Program-made: the position numbers and the translations under genes | Source: Apis mellifera | Lineage: Eukaryota > Arthropoda > Insecta > Hymenoptera > Apidae | Direction: 5' to 3' | DNA: 64,000 nt | Assembly (NCBI RefSeq): GCF_003254395.2 | Contig: NC_037642.1 | Location: forward strand, 7,639,736-7,703,735 | Part shown: piece by piece, positions 1 to 14,450 of the stretch | How the letters are laid out: every line of letters starts with the position of its first letter | Numbering within the stretch: the first letter of the stretch is position 1 | The notes under the pieces: model-generated | What the model was told of the DNA's origin: nothing | Databases searched by the model: none | The model's input: only the letters and a program-made list of their open reading frames with translations

Positions 1-3000
1 GATGACGACTTTTTATTCCTTCTTTGAACGGAACAATTTGTACAAATCTGTACATCTGAATTGTAGAAACGACGATATATTTCTCTCTCTTCTAAAAATT
101 TTTTTCCCCCATTAATCGCGAATTTCACGGGAAGAATATCTGAACAACAAGTTCGGGTTTGATTCTTTTGCTCCCGTCTCGTGGAAAGGACCACCAGACG
201 ATTCGTGTCTTCGGCGTCACGCCTTACACTCGTCGACCGACCCCCGTTAAGTGATTCGGCTAATTGCATCGTCCTCGTGACTCTCGGCCCCTCGCCCTTA
301 ATCACCCTAATCGCTGTCCGCTAATTATTCGCGGCTCGATTAAAGAGGCAACTGGTTGCATCCAGATCCAACGTCGCAATTTTCTGACCAAATTCGAGAT
401 CCTGGAGAACGTAACGCTTTTTTTGTTTTCATCGAATCGTTTCTTTTTTTCTTTCTTTCTTTCTCGGATCGTGGAACCTTCTTCGTAATCAGTTTCAATC
501 TTCAAGAGTTGTATTTATTCCGGATAAATTTAATTCTATTTATAAATTAAGTAAACTATTTTTTTTTAAGTTAAAATAATTTTTGTACTACAAATTAAAT
601 TATTTGTTTTTATTTAGTATATGAAAAGAAGAAATGGGAAGAGGTCTTTCTAGCCTTATATCAAATTTTAAAGATTTTGCAAAGAATTGAATGGAATTTT
701 AATTGTTTTCGGAAGCGCTATCCAAGTTATAATTCTCCTTCGTCTTCTTCCAGGATAAATCATTTATCTAACATAAAATTATCCATTTCTAAGATGGATC
801 GTGCAAGATAGAGAAGCGTTGACGTTTCCAATTGTTTAATTTAAACTGTTGATCGGATATCGTTCATAATTCAATCTCGAAAAGATGGATGAACGGAGGA
901 AGTCTTTTCATTTTCTGCTTCGAGATACGAGAGAGCAATTAGGAACAATAATGTTTCGAATGCGGGAATGGCATTATGGTGGTCCATAAATTGCGCCACG
1001 AGGAGCGTCTTATTTTTCTATCGAACCTTTCACGAATCTTTGTCTACCACGACTTTGCGTTATCTCTTCTTCTAATCTCCTTGATCTCTCGAAAATATTC
1101 TCGAATTAATAATTTCGAGCCACTGAGAGTCTGTTGAATTTTAAGTAATTTCAAGTATAATTGGGAAAAATTGTGGAAAATGCATTGGATTTAAACTTAA
1201 AACGAGTTATACGATATTTCTTAATTAATCTTTACATTTTACAACGCGGAGAATTTTTTGAGAATTTTCTTTTTCGCCTCAACAATCTCGTTTTTCATTT
1301 TCCTTTTTTGTTCTCTTTCACGCCACGATAGGCGATAAAAAAAAAGAAAATCGAAAATAAGAGCGAGGAGGAAGGAGGAACGATGAATAAGGATGAGTAA
1401 TTCTCGTCGAGCAAGGATGAGATTGAATTGCAAAGATAAAATTTGCACTCATGAATTACAGATAGATTAAATTGAATCTTAATTTAGTTTCCGCGGTTAG
1501 ATCGTAATTGGCGTAGAAATTATTATATCGAGTGAGAATTTCAATGGGGAATTATGAATCTTTGATATCGTCCTTCGCCACGGTGAACGAATATATAATA
1601 TTCGATGATGATAATAAGTCGATTATGGAATCAACATCCGAACAACACGAGATATAACAACTTCGCGAAACCTTCTAGAAAACTTCAACTTCGATTTTCT
1701 CGATTCTTCCCTTTCAAGGATCACCGTGATCCTCGCCGTGTCCTTTTACTTTTTTTCTTTCGAAACGAGACGCAAACCTCGAGGTGTTGAGTTATCCGCG
1801 AAACTGTGCGGATAACTCGCAGGGTGGGGGTGTTTGAAAAAAAAACAAAAATCTTTGGACGGGCGAAGTGTGAACGACGGAACGATAGCCTTCGTCGTAG
1901 GCGCGAACAGGATGCGATTAGCATTTCCCATTTGCATATTGACGGGATTTCGAAAAGTTATGAATATTTTACGACCCTCTCGGTGTTGCCGCGAGCCGTG
2001 CCATCAACCGTCGACGACAATGCGAACGACGTGCGCCCGCTCATTGGTCTATTGATAACGTTATCGGACCGATCGACCGACGAGAGAGAGTTGGCGAGCG
2101 AATAGATATTAACGCGGGATAGGATGGACCGTTTTGCCAGGAATTTTCGAGGCGATGAAATATATGTACCAATCGTTGGATGATCCCGTTTTTAGGGCGT
2201 GATGGACGTACGATAAGGTCGAGTTCTAGGCGAGAGAGCGGTGCGTGACCTTAGGACGCTGATAAGGGTGAGGTGAAAGTATCGGCCGAGCTCGAATGGT
2301 TTCTCGGTTGGTCGAGAGGTGGCGGTGCTTGGTCTTTTAGCTGCGATTCCCCTTTAGCTACGAGGAAAGTGTCGATTTTTTTCATCGAAAAAACGAGACT
2401 TTATTCGATTTTATTCGGTGCAATGTATAATATTGCAAGATGGGAGCGCGATGGATGTACGAGATTAAAATAATTTTCTTTTGAAATTAAAATTGTTAGG
2501 GAAGTTTGTTTTCGTTGTTTCGCTTTTATTTAAATATTTTACAATATTTTAAGATACGATCGAGCATGTTGGAGAAGTTAACGATGTGGGAAAGCATTTT
2601 GATCTTTCAGATAATAATTGAATATTGTATTCCAGATAGTTGGAAAATTGCAAATTGTTCCATTTTTCATTTTAAATGTTTTTTCAATTGATTTTCTAGA
2701 AACGTGTTTTATTCTATTTACACAGGGGAAAGAAAATTGTTTCGTTACACGGAATTCATAAGATTTAACCGATGATTATATATTTCAGTTACGTTTTATT
2801 TTTATCGATGTTTTAATATACCATTATAAAATTCACATTCTAGAAAGTGAATGATTTATTCGAATTTTATTTATTTGAATGTCGCTTTCGAATATTATTG
2901 GCTTTATCACAATAGTTGTATAAATTATGTAATGCTCCATACTTGTTTATTATTATATTCTGGAATTTTCCAGAGGAATAGAAAGTAAAATTATTCCTTT

Positions 3001-4600
3001 CCTTCCTAATTTCACGTCAGTTTCACTCACCGATAATTATATAATCCTCGAACGAAAATATTATCCCTTGAATAAAAAGAAAAGCAACAAACATTTCAAT
3101 ATTTCAATATATTAAAATAATATTTCAATTTGTTTACTTTTTCAAAAAAAGTACGCTCCCTGAAAAAGGGATAATTTCATCGTTACAAACGTCTCTTTCT
3201 CTTCGTATCTTTCTTCGATTATTAAAAAAATTAACCGATATCCAGCATTCCATCCAGCTGGAATATCCTCCATCACCGTACACACATCCCACGGAAACCA
3301 GCTCGTTAGTCAGCGAGGCCAAGCTCGATTCGGACCGTGTAAAATTCTGATTTGATCGTAGGTAGGGGTGGAATTCGAGGTATTCGAAACTGACATTGAA
3401 CCGCGTGCACGGGCGGGCACACGTTCCACTTCCGGTACATAACTTACGCGGCGGCGGCGGCCGTGACTGCTACCAATCAATGTCTCGATTATCGATAGTT
3501 TCGGAATTTCATTATCACCGTCGTAAAACGGGTCGTTATTTAGAAAACTTCCGAACAGGCTGGCAAATAGAGTCGCACAGAAAGAGACCGGGTTATATTT
3601 ATGGTAATAATTAATAGAAACTTGCCCGATAATTACGTTCTAATCGTACAATTTTTCGTAAAATCCTGCTTTTTGTCGAGCGTAGAAAAAGAGAAATTGG
3701 TTATTGGATTCCGTTGTGTTCATTTTTACAAAAATTTGAAACGTTTCAATTATTTCGACGAACTAACTTCCGTTTCGAGCTGATCTTGATCTTAGCGTCA
3801 AAGAAGAGACTTTCGTACAGCGATAACGATTGATCACGGCTCCGGACACGAAACGAATTCTCGCTCTCTCGTCGAGGCGAGGGTCCATTAGTCAGGAATC
3901 GTCACCAGGAGGGAGGGAAACATCGACGATTTAACAAGACGTCATTGGTTGGAAACCGCGGTCGGGTACAGGCTTTTCAATTCGCCATCCGGCGAGGATC
4001 GTGCGGGTGATCGATGACGGCCGTTACCAATGTTTCCAACGCGCCGCGAAAAGCGAAAAGAAATCTCGAGAATGATCATCCCTTCTTCACGAATTAAGAG
4101 ATAATCCGGATAAATTCGAATCGCGACGTTCGAAGCGGGCGTTCGGTTCAAAACAAACGATTTATCTTAGCTCTCGCGAGGATCAAGAGGATCGAGACGA
4201 GAAGGGTCGAGACGCTGTCATCCCTCCCCGATCGAGAGAAAAGGATCGAGAATCGGGGGAAAGAAGGGAAGAAGGGTGAGAGAAAGTGGCGAGCAACGTT
4301 GGGAAGTGCTGCCCCCCGGTGGCGAGGCTGCAAACGAAATGAAGACGAGTCCTCGAACTTTGACTTTTTCCAAGGGAACCGGTAACCAGGTTATGCAACG
4401 AGCAGGATCGCTACGAGGAGATCGTTGACAGGCGAAGACGGAACATGCTTTCCACGAGGAGAGACAACGTATTCGTACGAATAAGCGTGGTATAAATTCT
4501 TTATCTTTTCCACCCTTTTCCTTCTCTCCACCACCAGTCTTCCAAAATACCTTCGATAAGATCGCATCGTAGATAAAGGGATTTATTCGACCGATTTATG
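1..4600. other. upstream intergenic DNA, no gene seen
   Basis: AT-rich noncoding sequence. All open frames are short and without family resemblance or codon structure. Homopolymer T tracts and scattered CT runs are the only structure. No promoter, tRNA or repeat family is recognised. It may be distal regulatory DNA of hth or the flank of an unseen neighbour. Confidence 0.6.
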
Positions 4601-7010
4601 CGATCGTCATATTCCTCCTAGTCGCGATAATGTCGAATGGCTAACTTGCGCGCGCGACAAATCAGCGCGTGAACCCACCCCGGTGTATAAAAATCGGAGA
4701 GAGAGAGAGAAAGGGGGTCCTGCGAAAAAAGGGCCCCTGTTTAAACCCGTTTCCCCGAAAATAATTCCCGGCGTTGTTGTCCCCGTGGCGTTGGTCCGTG
4801 CGTGCGTCGGTCGATTCTCATCTCGCAGGGAGGAATTCCACAGGTAGAGAGAGAGGAGATGGATCAGAGGCGCACGAGTTGCAGGCAGCAACAGCAGCAG
4901 CAGGCTTGCTCCTTCTCTCTCTCTCTTTCTCGCGGGGCGGAGCACTGTCCATCTACCTGGCCAGGGGTACAAACGCGCATTCTAATAATAATCTATGGGA
5001 AGCCCGCTCAAAGGCACGCTCTGAAGGGGGACGGAGAGAGCGCGATGATGCGGCGATCGAGAGCAGGACGGAGAGGAGGATGGGATGCAACGAGGGAGGT
5101 GAAGCAAGCGGTCAGGTGAAGGAAAGGTATTAGAGGGGCTTAGGTTGGCCGGAGCCTATTATGAGCGCAGCGGGGTGTGGGTGGACACGGATCGTGGATG
5201 GGGGGAGGGCGGAGGAGAGGGGAAGCGTCGAATGGATTCGGGCATTTTTCTCCCCCGATTCGGCCTGGCCCCGCTGAAAGCCGGCTGTCGATATTTAATG
5301 CGATAATGTCCCGTCAAGTGTGACCAAACGTCCCCGTTGACTGAGAGCGGCCGGCCGCCCGCCCGGCTGACTGATGTCCCGACATCGGTGCACACGGGCC
5401 CGCCGACATGGCCGACTCGACTCGTTCTCGGAGGTGGAACCGAAGTTCTGAGCTTCCGGGACCGGGCGCGCGTTTTTCTGGACCAGCGTCGCCGGCCATC
5501 TCTTCCTCAGTCCAGTCCGTCGAGAGCCCACCATCTATTTCTTTCCCGACCTACGATTTTAACGATTTTATTACCGTTGCCATTAGATTTCGACCCGTTT
5601 TTGCCTCATCTTTCGCTCCCTTTTTGTCCCCTCTTGTCGCCCTTCTTGTCCAATTTACGACCCCGTGCCTTTCCCTTCCACGTCTGAATCTATGCGTATG
5701 AGAGAGGAGATTTCTATGTATAATTACATGCAGATAATAAACCGAAAACGATTCTTTCTCCGTCAATCTTGTATTATTCGAGAAGCAGCTCTCCATCGAT
5801 GGTAGAAAGATTCCGTTCGAGTGTTGGATTGATGAAAAAAAAAAAAGGAAGAAAAAGACAAAAAAGACAGATCCGCGGAGTAAACAAGAACGATACGGAG
5901 AAGGTTCAAAGTGTTGAAGTCGATATCTCTAACGGAGGGTGGCGGTAGTTGTTCATCTTCCAGGAGCCCGTCGAGGCGTTTTTACTCTCGGCCGATGGTG
6001 GGCTGGTGCAACGAAAGGGCTGGTTGCACGGGATGTGTGCGGGGATTTTAAAGAATGGTTTCCCGCGGCGCATCACTCTTACCCGCCGGTTAAGGGGCTC
6101 CTCTTTCTCTCTCTCTCTCTCTCCTTCCCCCTTCCCGCCGTTTTATCGGCCCGCGTGTTTACACCGTGGGTCTTTCGGACGGATCTTTTTCGGGAAGAGG
6201 AGAGGAGAGAAACTTCCGCGGCGTGTCCGTGTCCAAGAAGAACGATCGTCCTACAGCGGCAGATAACTCACTTGTCCGGCTGGCGTCAAAACAAAGGATC
6301 GTGCCTTGCAAAAAATCCGCGTTTCCTCCTCGAATCCCGTGGCCAGGATTTCGCGCAGATCACCGTATCCCAAACTCGGTTACACCTTTCCATCCTCCAA
6401 ACACGATGGATGCCCACTTTGGTTCGTCGAATCGAGCCTGAATTTATCCAAAGAGAAAGTTATTTTCGAAAAACGCAATTGAAAATAGAAAATCGAAAAC
6501 TTACGAATCCAAAGTATAAAATATCGTAAGCTCGTTGTTTTTCTTTTTGAAGACGAATCTCTCAAGACGATTGAATTGGCGAATATGAAGAAACGTTTGC
6601 AAAAACGATTAATCGACCAGTTAGATATTTCAGAGGAGGAAGAGGATTAGAATTCGGGCGAGTGGCAGTCTCCTTTAAAATTTAAAGTCAACAGGGATCC
6701 AATATTTATCGTTTCCGGGATCGGAAAGCGATGTTATATCCCCTTGTGTCATCGACTGGAAAGGTATCCTCGGTTCTCCGGGTCGCGATGTAACCACGGC
6801 GCTGCCGCCATAACTCACCCTCGCGTAATTACAGGGTGTCTATCGCGCCCCCTCCCCTCCACCGCTTTCCCCTCCAACGCCACGCTTCCACCACCGTTCG
6901 TCCAGCGCCAGGCTCGAAGGCTCGTGGCTTCTCGAGGCCGTTTACCCCCGCGGCAGGTATGGGGCGCGTGTCACCTGTTCCCGGACACATCTCGTAAATA
7001 AGAGAAATAA
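4600..7010. other. upstream GC-rich pockets with no supported gene
   Basis: Two GC- and CpG-rich stretches (about 4620-5480 and 5930-7000) break the AT-rich background. They contain CAG/CAA-like short repeats (about 4889-4905), CT runs (about 6100-6125) and GGCCGGCCGCCCGCCCGG-type sequence near 5350. Frames up to 196 codons occur on several strands and phases at once, which is the signature of GC-rich noncoding DNA, and none is recognisable. The pockets may be distal CpG-rich regulatory elements. Confidence 0.45.
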
Positions 7011-10000
7011 CATCTTAGTAAGTCGGCTACGCGACTCCTTATATCGCGGTTACATCGGTGTTTGTTAAACGGGGGGGCCTATGTTCCCCTCCCCCTCGAT
7101 CGACTTGGCCTACAACCAGCCATGGATCAAACGAACCACCGGCGATTTATGAAGCTGTTGCGCGTTCGCTCCTCTTTCTTTCTTTCTTTTCATTCTCGAA
7201 GTGGGCACACTGGAAAGAAAGAAAGAAAAAAACGAGCGAAAAATTCTATTCTATAAAATGTATCCGCACGTTTCATTATCTGGTATGTGACGATACGTTA
7301 TCAGTTGGAGTCGAGTGTTAAGCGTGTAACCGATCATCATACTCTCGAGTGGACAGCGATACCTTGGCGCAACTTTGTTGTAAAACGATAAGTGACACAC
7401 GTCGTCGTATGTACAATCTCCACCGTTCGAAATTATCTATGTACGATACGTATCGTTTTATTATCGATCTCGGCCGAAGAGAATCCGTGAGAGATTCTTT
7501 ATCGCCACTCCTCTTTTCACGCTGATTTACGCGAGAAAACGTCGAAACGGATGAACGAATTGTCGTTGGAATTTGGATATAACAAATAAATCTCCCTCCC
7601 TTCTCTTGCAACAAAAGGGTTGACAATTGAGTCGTTATCGATCCCTCGATGGATAATTAATAATCGTAGGATCCGTTCCGTTTGGACGAAGATTGAAACG
7701 TCGTAAAGACGAACGACAGTGTCGGATCGATGGATCTGTGAGCGCCGCGTCCGATTGTCTAGGAGAGGATCTCGATAGCCACGGGATAGCGGCGTAGCCA
7801 GTCAGGATGAGTCCGCGCTTTCGCATGACGGCCGAGCGGAGCGTTAAGTGGTTGTCGAACCGAGGATCGAACATTTCCAAATAAAAGGGGCACGAATCCA
7901 TCCTCTGATGGATCGCGATTCTTTAACCGGCCTCATCTTAATTATTCCGTTTTCCCTATTTATTATTCCTTCTTATTTCTTTTCTAATCTTCCAGATAGA
8001 AGATATATGTTCGTTTCTCGATAAAGAGATATGATTCTTCAACGATTCGATTATCATCTTATCACCGTTTATCGTATATCCTTTTGCAATAAAAATTGCA
8101 ATCTTCAAATCTTTAAATATCGATGTATTAATTGTTTGGCTCGGACTTTATGAGAGTGGATAACGGGCGAGGAAAATAGGGAAGACTTATTCTTTAACTA
8201 AAGAAAAGAGACTCTGCTTTATTTTAGAGAGAATAATCATCGAGGCTGGATTGGAGCAGAAAAATCGGCGCGAGCTTGTGAAAATTGTTAAAGAGATATA
8301 CGAAGTATAGATGGATCCTGTCGATATCTAATAAAGATTGAAGCATCGAGAAACTAATTCGAAGAAGGACAAGGAAGAAAGATCTCTGATCGAGAAAGAA
8401 AAAATAAAAATTGGAAACGTTCTTTAACCTAGCAGGGAAAAGTGCACAATTGCGTTTATTATTCTCCGTCACCCCGTTCCAGAGAACGTAGAGAGTTTCT
8501 ATGCATTTGCAAGTGACGACAGGGAGATGCAACGGGGGTTGAGATTTCTCGCATGTCATCGCCCGCCTGTGTTATGTATATGTATGGAGATGCGTGTATT
8601 CCGTTCTCCCTATTGTCGAGCAAACGCCATTCGATTTTCCATCCGTGGAAAAGAAGAGGCGTGCGCCGATGGCTGCGAATTCGTTTCGAACCGCTCACTT
8701 GCTCGCGTTTAAATCTTTCTGCAAATCTTAACGCTTAACATTCACGTCCCATCCACAGGATGCAAATTAGCATCCTCGTTGTGCGCAACTCTCGTGGTTA
8801 TTGCGCGTTATCTTTTCAGGATTAGTTGATGAAATTTCGATATTTAAGATAATTGATCTCGAGTTTTGTCATTCTATTATTATTACTTGATCGCTTCTCT
8901 CCGATATATATCGCAAGGAAGAATAATTATTGGATATTTCAACGGTAATTAGATAGATATTAGGCGGATATGGCGAAATAAAATGCAGAAATACGGGATG
9001 AGAATGGTGTGGGCGAACGGACCAACAGGTCAGGTAATTCGGTCTTTTCGGGAAATGTATGGGCCGACCTTACACGGGGACGCGTCTAAACCGATGATCC
9101 TCCACGGCCTCCGGTCGAGATAAGCTTGCCTACGAACGGCCATTTACCGTCACCAGGAACGTAGCGAGGCAAAGTGGAGGAGGGAGGAGGCAAGAAACCT
9201 TCCTCTTTCTTCCTCTTCCTTCTTCTTCTTCTTGTTCGAAACCGGAGCCAACCGTTTCCCGGTTTGACAGCGACCCAACAGTAATGAGAGTGGCTGCTTG
9301 CATACTGAACGAATCCTCGGCATCGAGATTCCGATCTCGCGGTGTACACAAACAATAACGTCGCCGCCGATCATTTTCTGTCGTAAATCGGGCTGCTCTC
9401 TTCGCAACGTTGACGAACGTCGTCCCACTTCTGATGGATTCGAATTCCTGGATCGAAAATTCCGTTTTCAACGGAAGTGCAATGAAATTATATTTAACGA
9501 TATTTAATTATCCTCCATCGTAGACACTCGATGCATCTAGAAATATTCGGCAAGATAGTTGGACGTTGACTAGCGGTTCGTTTCGATGCATCATCTCTCC
9601 CCCTGCTCCCCTCCCTACCTTTCCAACTCGGCGCAGGAGGAAAGGAAAGGGGGCGAAGAGATCTTCCGATATATACCCCCAACCCCCTCCGGGTATGCAT
9701 CCCGGCCGTGTGCAGCCGGCCTGCCAGTCATCCACGGGGGTTTAGTCACAGTGGAATTCGGTTGGTAGGATTTCTGCTTGCCTCCGGACGCCCCGTCCTT
9801 CGTCTCGGAACGCGGCGAGCGACCAAATTCCTTGTCCATCCTCCGCCGCTCCGTGGAATTCGCCGAGTGGAATCACACGCTCGAACCACCCCCTCCTCCT
9901 CCTCCTCCAAAATCGTGGCCGATCGGTGCGGTATTCGGCACTCGTTAGACCCCCAACTATTCAGTTTTGATGCGCATCGCAGCCAGGGAAAATGTCGCCC

Positions 10001-13000
10001 CGGATGGATGTTCGATTATATTTTATATTCGCTCGAATTCATGATTCTGTTTCGAAGCTTTATGATCGTATGATGTTCAAGCTGGGAGAAAGAAGATAGA
10101 CGAGTCGTTTTTTCGTATTTGTTCGATGATTTAATTTGTTCTTCTTTTTTGAAAAATATGATGTGTTTGGTGAATGATGATAGGTGTTTCGGTTTAATTT
10201 CAACATCGATTCGCAACAAAATATCGCGAATTGAAGATGGTTTGACGGTAAATGGCTGTCAAGCATGAGCACGTAACTTCATCTCCGCTACAATTTTCAC
10301 ACGGAACGTGATCGACGCGCCAATTATATATGCGCGATGGAATTTTTTAAACGGGACGTCGTTTTTTAAATCGATACTGTCCACCGTGCGAGATTTATTC
10401 CTCGTCCTTTGCCACGCATGTTGTAAGAAAAGAAAAGAAAAGAAAAGGAGCTTATATAATATAGCTCCTTCGAGGCTGCATTTAACGCCTCGATTTCGCT
10501 CCTCCAAATTTATTCTCCTTGTTTTAATCTTCATATTTGACTAATGGCATAATTGTCCGTTTATATAATCACGTATATATACGCGACAGCGATAATTCAA
10601 AACGGTGGAAACGCAAGTAGCAATAATGTTATAACAAGAAGCTCGTTTTATTCCCGATCTCCTCGTACAATTATAATTTAAATCTCCATTCTCCTCGTTG
10701 AGAATCACGCGGGCTATCGCGAAATTGGTATCACGATGAGATTGAACTCTCCGAAAATAAATACATCTCGAAAATCTTGCTCCCTCGATGACAATTATCT
10801 CCTTGTATCTCGCGTTCAAGATATAAATTTTCATAACTATAGAACAAGTTACTTGTTTCACCAATTTTCCTCCAAAATAAACTTCCTTCGATAAAACGAT
10901 TAACTAAATCTCTCATCATCCTTTGAATCGTCATCGAAATCTCTCGATCGAAGTCTCATTCGCCAAAAAGAAAAAGGAAATCGATTTGCGCCATTTCCGT
11001 TGAACGGAATCCATCGGCGCATCTATAATATAATAGCATAAGAAAAAAAAAAAAAGAAAAAAAAATCGCGTAACGAGGGAACAATTAGCCGCCCCTTGAT
11101 AAGGAAACATTCGGGATCCCGGCGATTATTGGCCGGAGCGTGAAGGCGGAACGAAGGAAACGAGCCGCTCTCGCCGTTTTGCACGCTCGTTACCGACACC
11201 ACGGCGTGGAGGAACCCTCCTCCTCCTCCTCCTCCCTTCTCTCCTCCTTCTTCTTGCGGCCTGCTCGCGTTTTTACGGGGGCGACGCGGCCTCGTTTCAA
11301 CGTTGGCCGCAATTACGGCCCTATCGAGGGAATTTCAGTATCGCGGAGGAGCGTTTAATGACGAGATCAGATTCCCTCATTCGGCTTCATTCACGATGGT
11401 AATTTATGCCCGGGGATCCCGCTCGCCCCTAAGACGCCCACGTTAACTTTGTTCCCTGTCTATCACTATTATCGCGAACGCAAGAGACCGTGAGAGGTTG
11501 CGCTCTCCGCAACTAGATTCTTCGGATAGCGGATAGCGGAGGGGGGAAGGGTGGGGAGGGTGAAGCTCGTAATTATTTCGACGTTCAACGTTTGGAGAGC
11601 TCGTTTGTCCATGTAGCGCGAAGCACTGTTTAACGAGGAGGGGAAAGATGTCGGTAATTTAAAAACCGTGAAAACCGCGTTGAACGTGTAGGTGGCACGA
11701 GAAGTTTACCAGTTTATCGTGATTCAAGATCGATTTCTTCGATCTACGATTTTTATACGAGTTGCTCTTTTCTTTCTTTCTTTTTTTTTTTTTACGGGAT
11801 ATATGAAAGTGATACGTTTTTGTAACTTTACTTGGTTTGGATTGGGTGGGAAAAATAAATTGGATATGTAATTCTTCGATCTAGGGATCCTTTCTGGATT
11901 TTTATTAAATACTTTCTATGGCTTTTTAAGTTAAGTTGAAAGAAGAGGCGTGCGGATTTTCAAGAAATTTCACCGTGTCTTAAAAATATATTAAATTGAA
12001 TCTCGTATAAAACTTTTCTCCATTGAATTGTTAATACTGCATTCGAATCATATAAAACGTGATTGCTTATCCTTTATTTTTAAAATATTATTTCGTCGTA
12101 CTTTACGATTCCCAAATTCAGAATATCTCAGACTCTTTCTTCGTTTCATCCCCAATCTAACGCCTAATTAATTAACAAAAAATAAAAAAAACTTAAACTG
12201 CATGAACCAAACCATCATCCTCTCGTTTTATCGCAATTTCTCGCATCGAAATTCCCGAAATGAAACGGCACTCAACCCCTGTTCACCCTCAACCGAATCC
12301 TTACCTCAAACGTAGATGGCCAGCTCAACCACCGTCCTCCACCTTTATCCCACGTTAAATTCTCTCTTAAATCGAGAGGGATCGACGGAATAAAGTATCG
12401 AGCGTGGCCATTTCGCTCAATTATTTAACACTGGAGGCCGATTCCATCGGGCAGATAGGACGCAGATCAGGGTTGGAAAGGCGGTCGCGATAGAGAGAGA
12501 GAGAGCTCGGTTCGCAAAGGGCGGGCTTAATGGGGCGCGGATACAGGGCTCCTAGGGGTGTCGCATTCACGTCGAGTGATCGATCACGGGTTATCCGGCC
12601 TTAGTCCGTTATAATGCGCCACCCCGTATACCGGGCTCGAGATCGCGCGTGCTCACGATGATAAATTCGTGAAAGGCGTCCGTCACGGTGCACCGGTCGC
12701 CCTGGTCTTCACCATGAATAAAATTTGTATCGCGACGCGGAATGGAGGGAAGGAGGGGTTGACTTTGTCCATCCCAGAAGGAAGCGTCATCTGCATAAGA
12801 AGAAACGCGCGAAACGAGGAAGAAGGGAGGGGTTGGAGATCATCCCTTTAATGCGATTGAAACCTGCTTTCGAGGATTTTCCAATCGTGTGTTTAAATCG
12901 AGGGAAGGTTTGTGTTTAATTGGTCGGTAATGTGATTGGTGGAGGGGAAGCAAGGGTTAAAAAGTGATATTTTGATTTTGATCGCGACTGGGTAATATAT

Positions 13001-13825
13001 TATTTAATTTAAAGGGAGAAATAAATGATTTGTTATTATAATATGACATACATGATCGAATAATGAAAATGTTACAAAAAGGTTTAGTTTTGAATGTAGA
13101 AGGAAGAAGATTGAACTAATTTCAAGTAGGTTTTCTTCTTGGGAAAAATATTTCTAATTTCTTGTCAATTATAGTATAAAAAAATGTAGAAAAGATATGA
13201 AAAATTATTTTAAAATTCTATTCTTCTTGCTCCCGTTAACTCATTTAAATGATTATAGAAATCTTAATCGTTAAGAAATGAACGATTATTAAAGCGTTTT
13301 AATGTTAAATTTATAAATATTGATAAACTTATCGGGAATGGAAGAGATAAAAAAATAAGGAAAATTCTTTATATCCTTTCCTCCTCCACGTTAATTCATT
13401 TAGTCGAGGCAAGTGTCGGGACAAACGATTACAAGGCAAAGTTATTTTTTTCGTAGTGTTGATAACCGAGTCACGTGACTCGATGAACCTAGCCAAGTGC
13501 ATTAAGCCGTATTCTTTTTTTTCTTTTTTTTGCATATTACATATATAACGAGAGAAATATATCGTCACCTTGGTTAGCATACTTATCAGACTGAATTATG
13601 CGCATGAATACGCCTGTGTATATCGCGCAACTATAAGTTGCATTATGCATTTGCACAAAAATAACGCTTATAAAATATCCTTCCAAAGTGTAAAATCACG
13701 ATCTCGATATTTCGAGAATCGTACGTGATATATTTTTCTAGGTGGGAATGGGAAAAGAGAAAAAAAATTGCATCGACAAACAGAATTAGAATTAATTGTA
13801 TTTCCAACGATGTATAAGATATCTC

Positions 13826-13841
13826 TATATATATATATATA
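13826..13841. repeat. TA dinucleotide repeat
   Basis: Eight TA units in AT-rich intergenic DNA. Confidence 0.8.
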
Positions 13842-14107
13842 AAAAGAAACCGCATATAAAGATAAGATCGCATATTCAGAAAATTCAACGATCCATTACT
13901 AACAGTCTACCGCGACAAAAAAGAAAAAGGGAGGGGAAAAAACGAGCAAAAAAGAACATCGAAGATGGACATTAACATTCGGCTCAATAGCAAATCCGCA
14001 AAAAAAACTAGCGACTTTTTCTCGTCACCGAGCCAGCGCGCTTCCCAGAATCGTCGGAACGAGCGCGGGCAAAAAAAGGAGAAACGAGGAGGGGGGCGGA
14101 GGAGATG

Positions 14108-14129
14108 GAGAGAGAGAGAGAGAGAGAGA
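14108..14129. repeat. GA dinucleotide repeat
   Basis: Eleven GA units inside a purine-rich stretch; possible GAGA-factor target. Confidence 0.85.
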
Positions 14130-14189
14130 AAAGGAAGGAGGAAAAAAAACACACGAGAAAATAAGGAATCCACAGGATGTTCGCGAGAA

Positions 14190-14210
14190 GGAGGAGGAGG
14201 AGGAGGAGGA
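14190..14210. repeat. AGG trinucleotide repeat
   Basis: Seven GAG units, followed by an A run. Confidence 0.8.
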
Positions 14211-14421
14211 AAAAAAACTCCGGTTGTTCAAAGCGTTCGCATGAATGGTCAATGAACAGGGAGGGTAGGGCGAGAAAGGGGGTCGGGAGTAAGCGACACG
14301 GTTTGCTCTGTTTCTTGCGCTCGAGGCTGCTTACGCCGTGGCCCGTGTTTACTAACAGACCTTTTTTCTCACGGACCACGTCGTGGTTTCCGGATGGCGA
14401 GATACTCTCGCGAACCCACAT

Positions 14422-14450
14422 GCACACACACGCACACACACATACACACG
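14422..14450. repeat. CA repeat, imperfect
   Basis: CA units interrupted once by CG and once by TA. Confidence 0.8.

Noticed and set aside
1930..1937. Scattered POU octamer sites (1930, 32935, 43572, 49061)
   Set aside because: A handful of 8-mer matches is close to the chance number in 64 kb; no clustering.
5939..6529. 196-codon plus-strand open frame
   Set aside because: Crosses a CT microsatellite and GC-rich DNA, with competing frames of similar length; no known domain.
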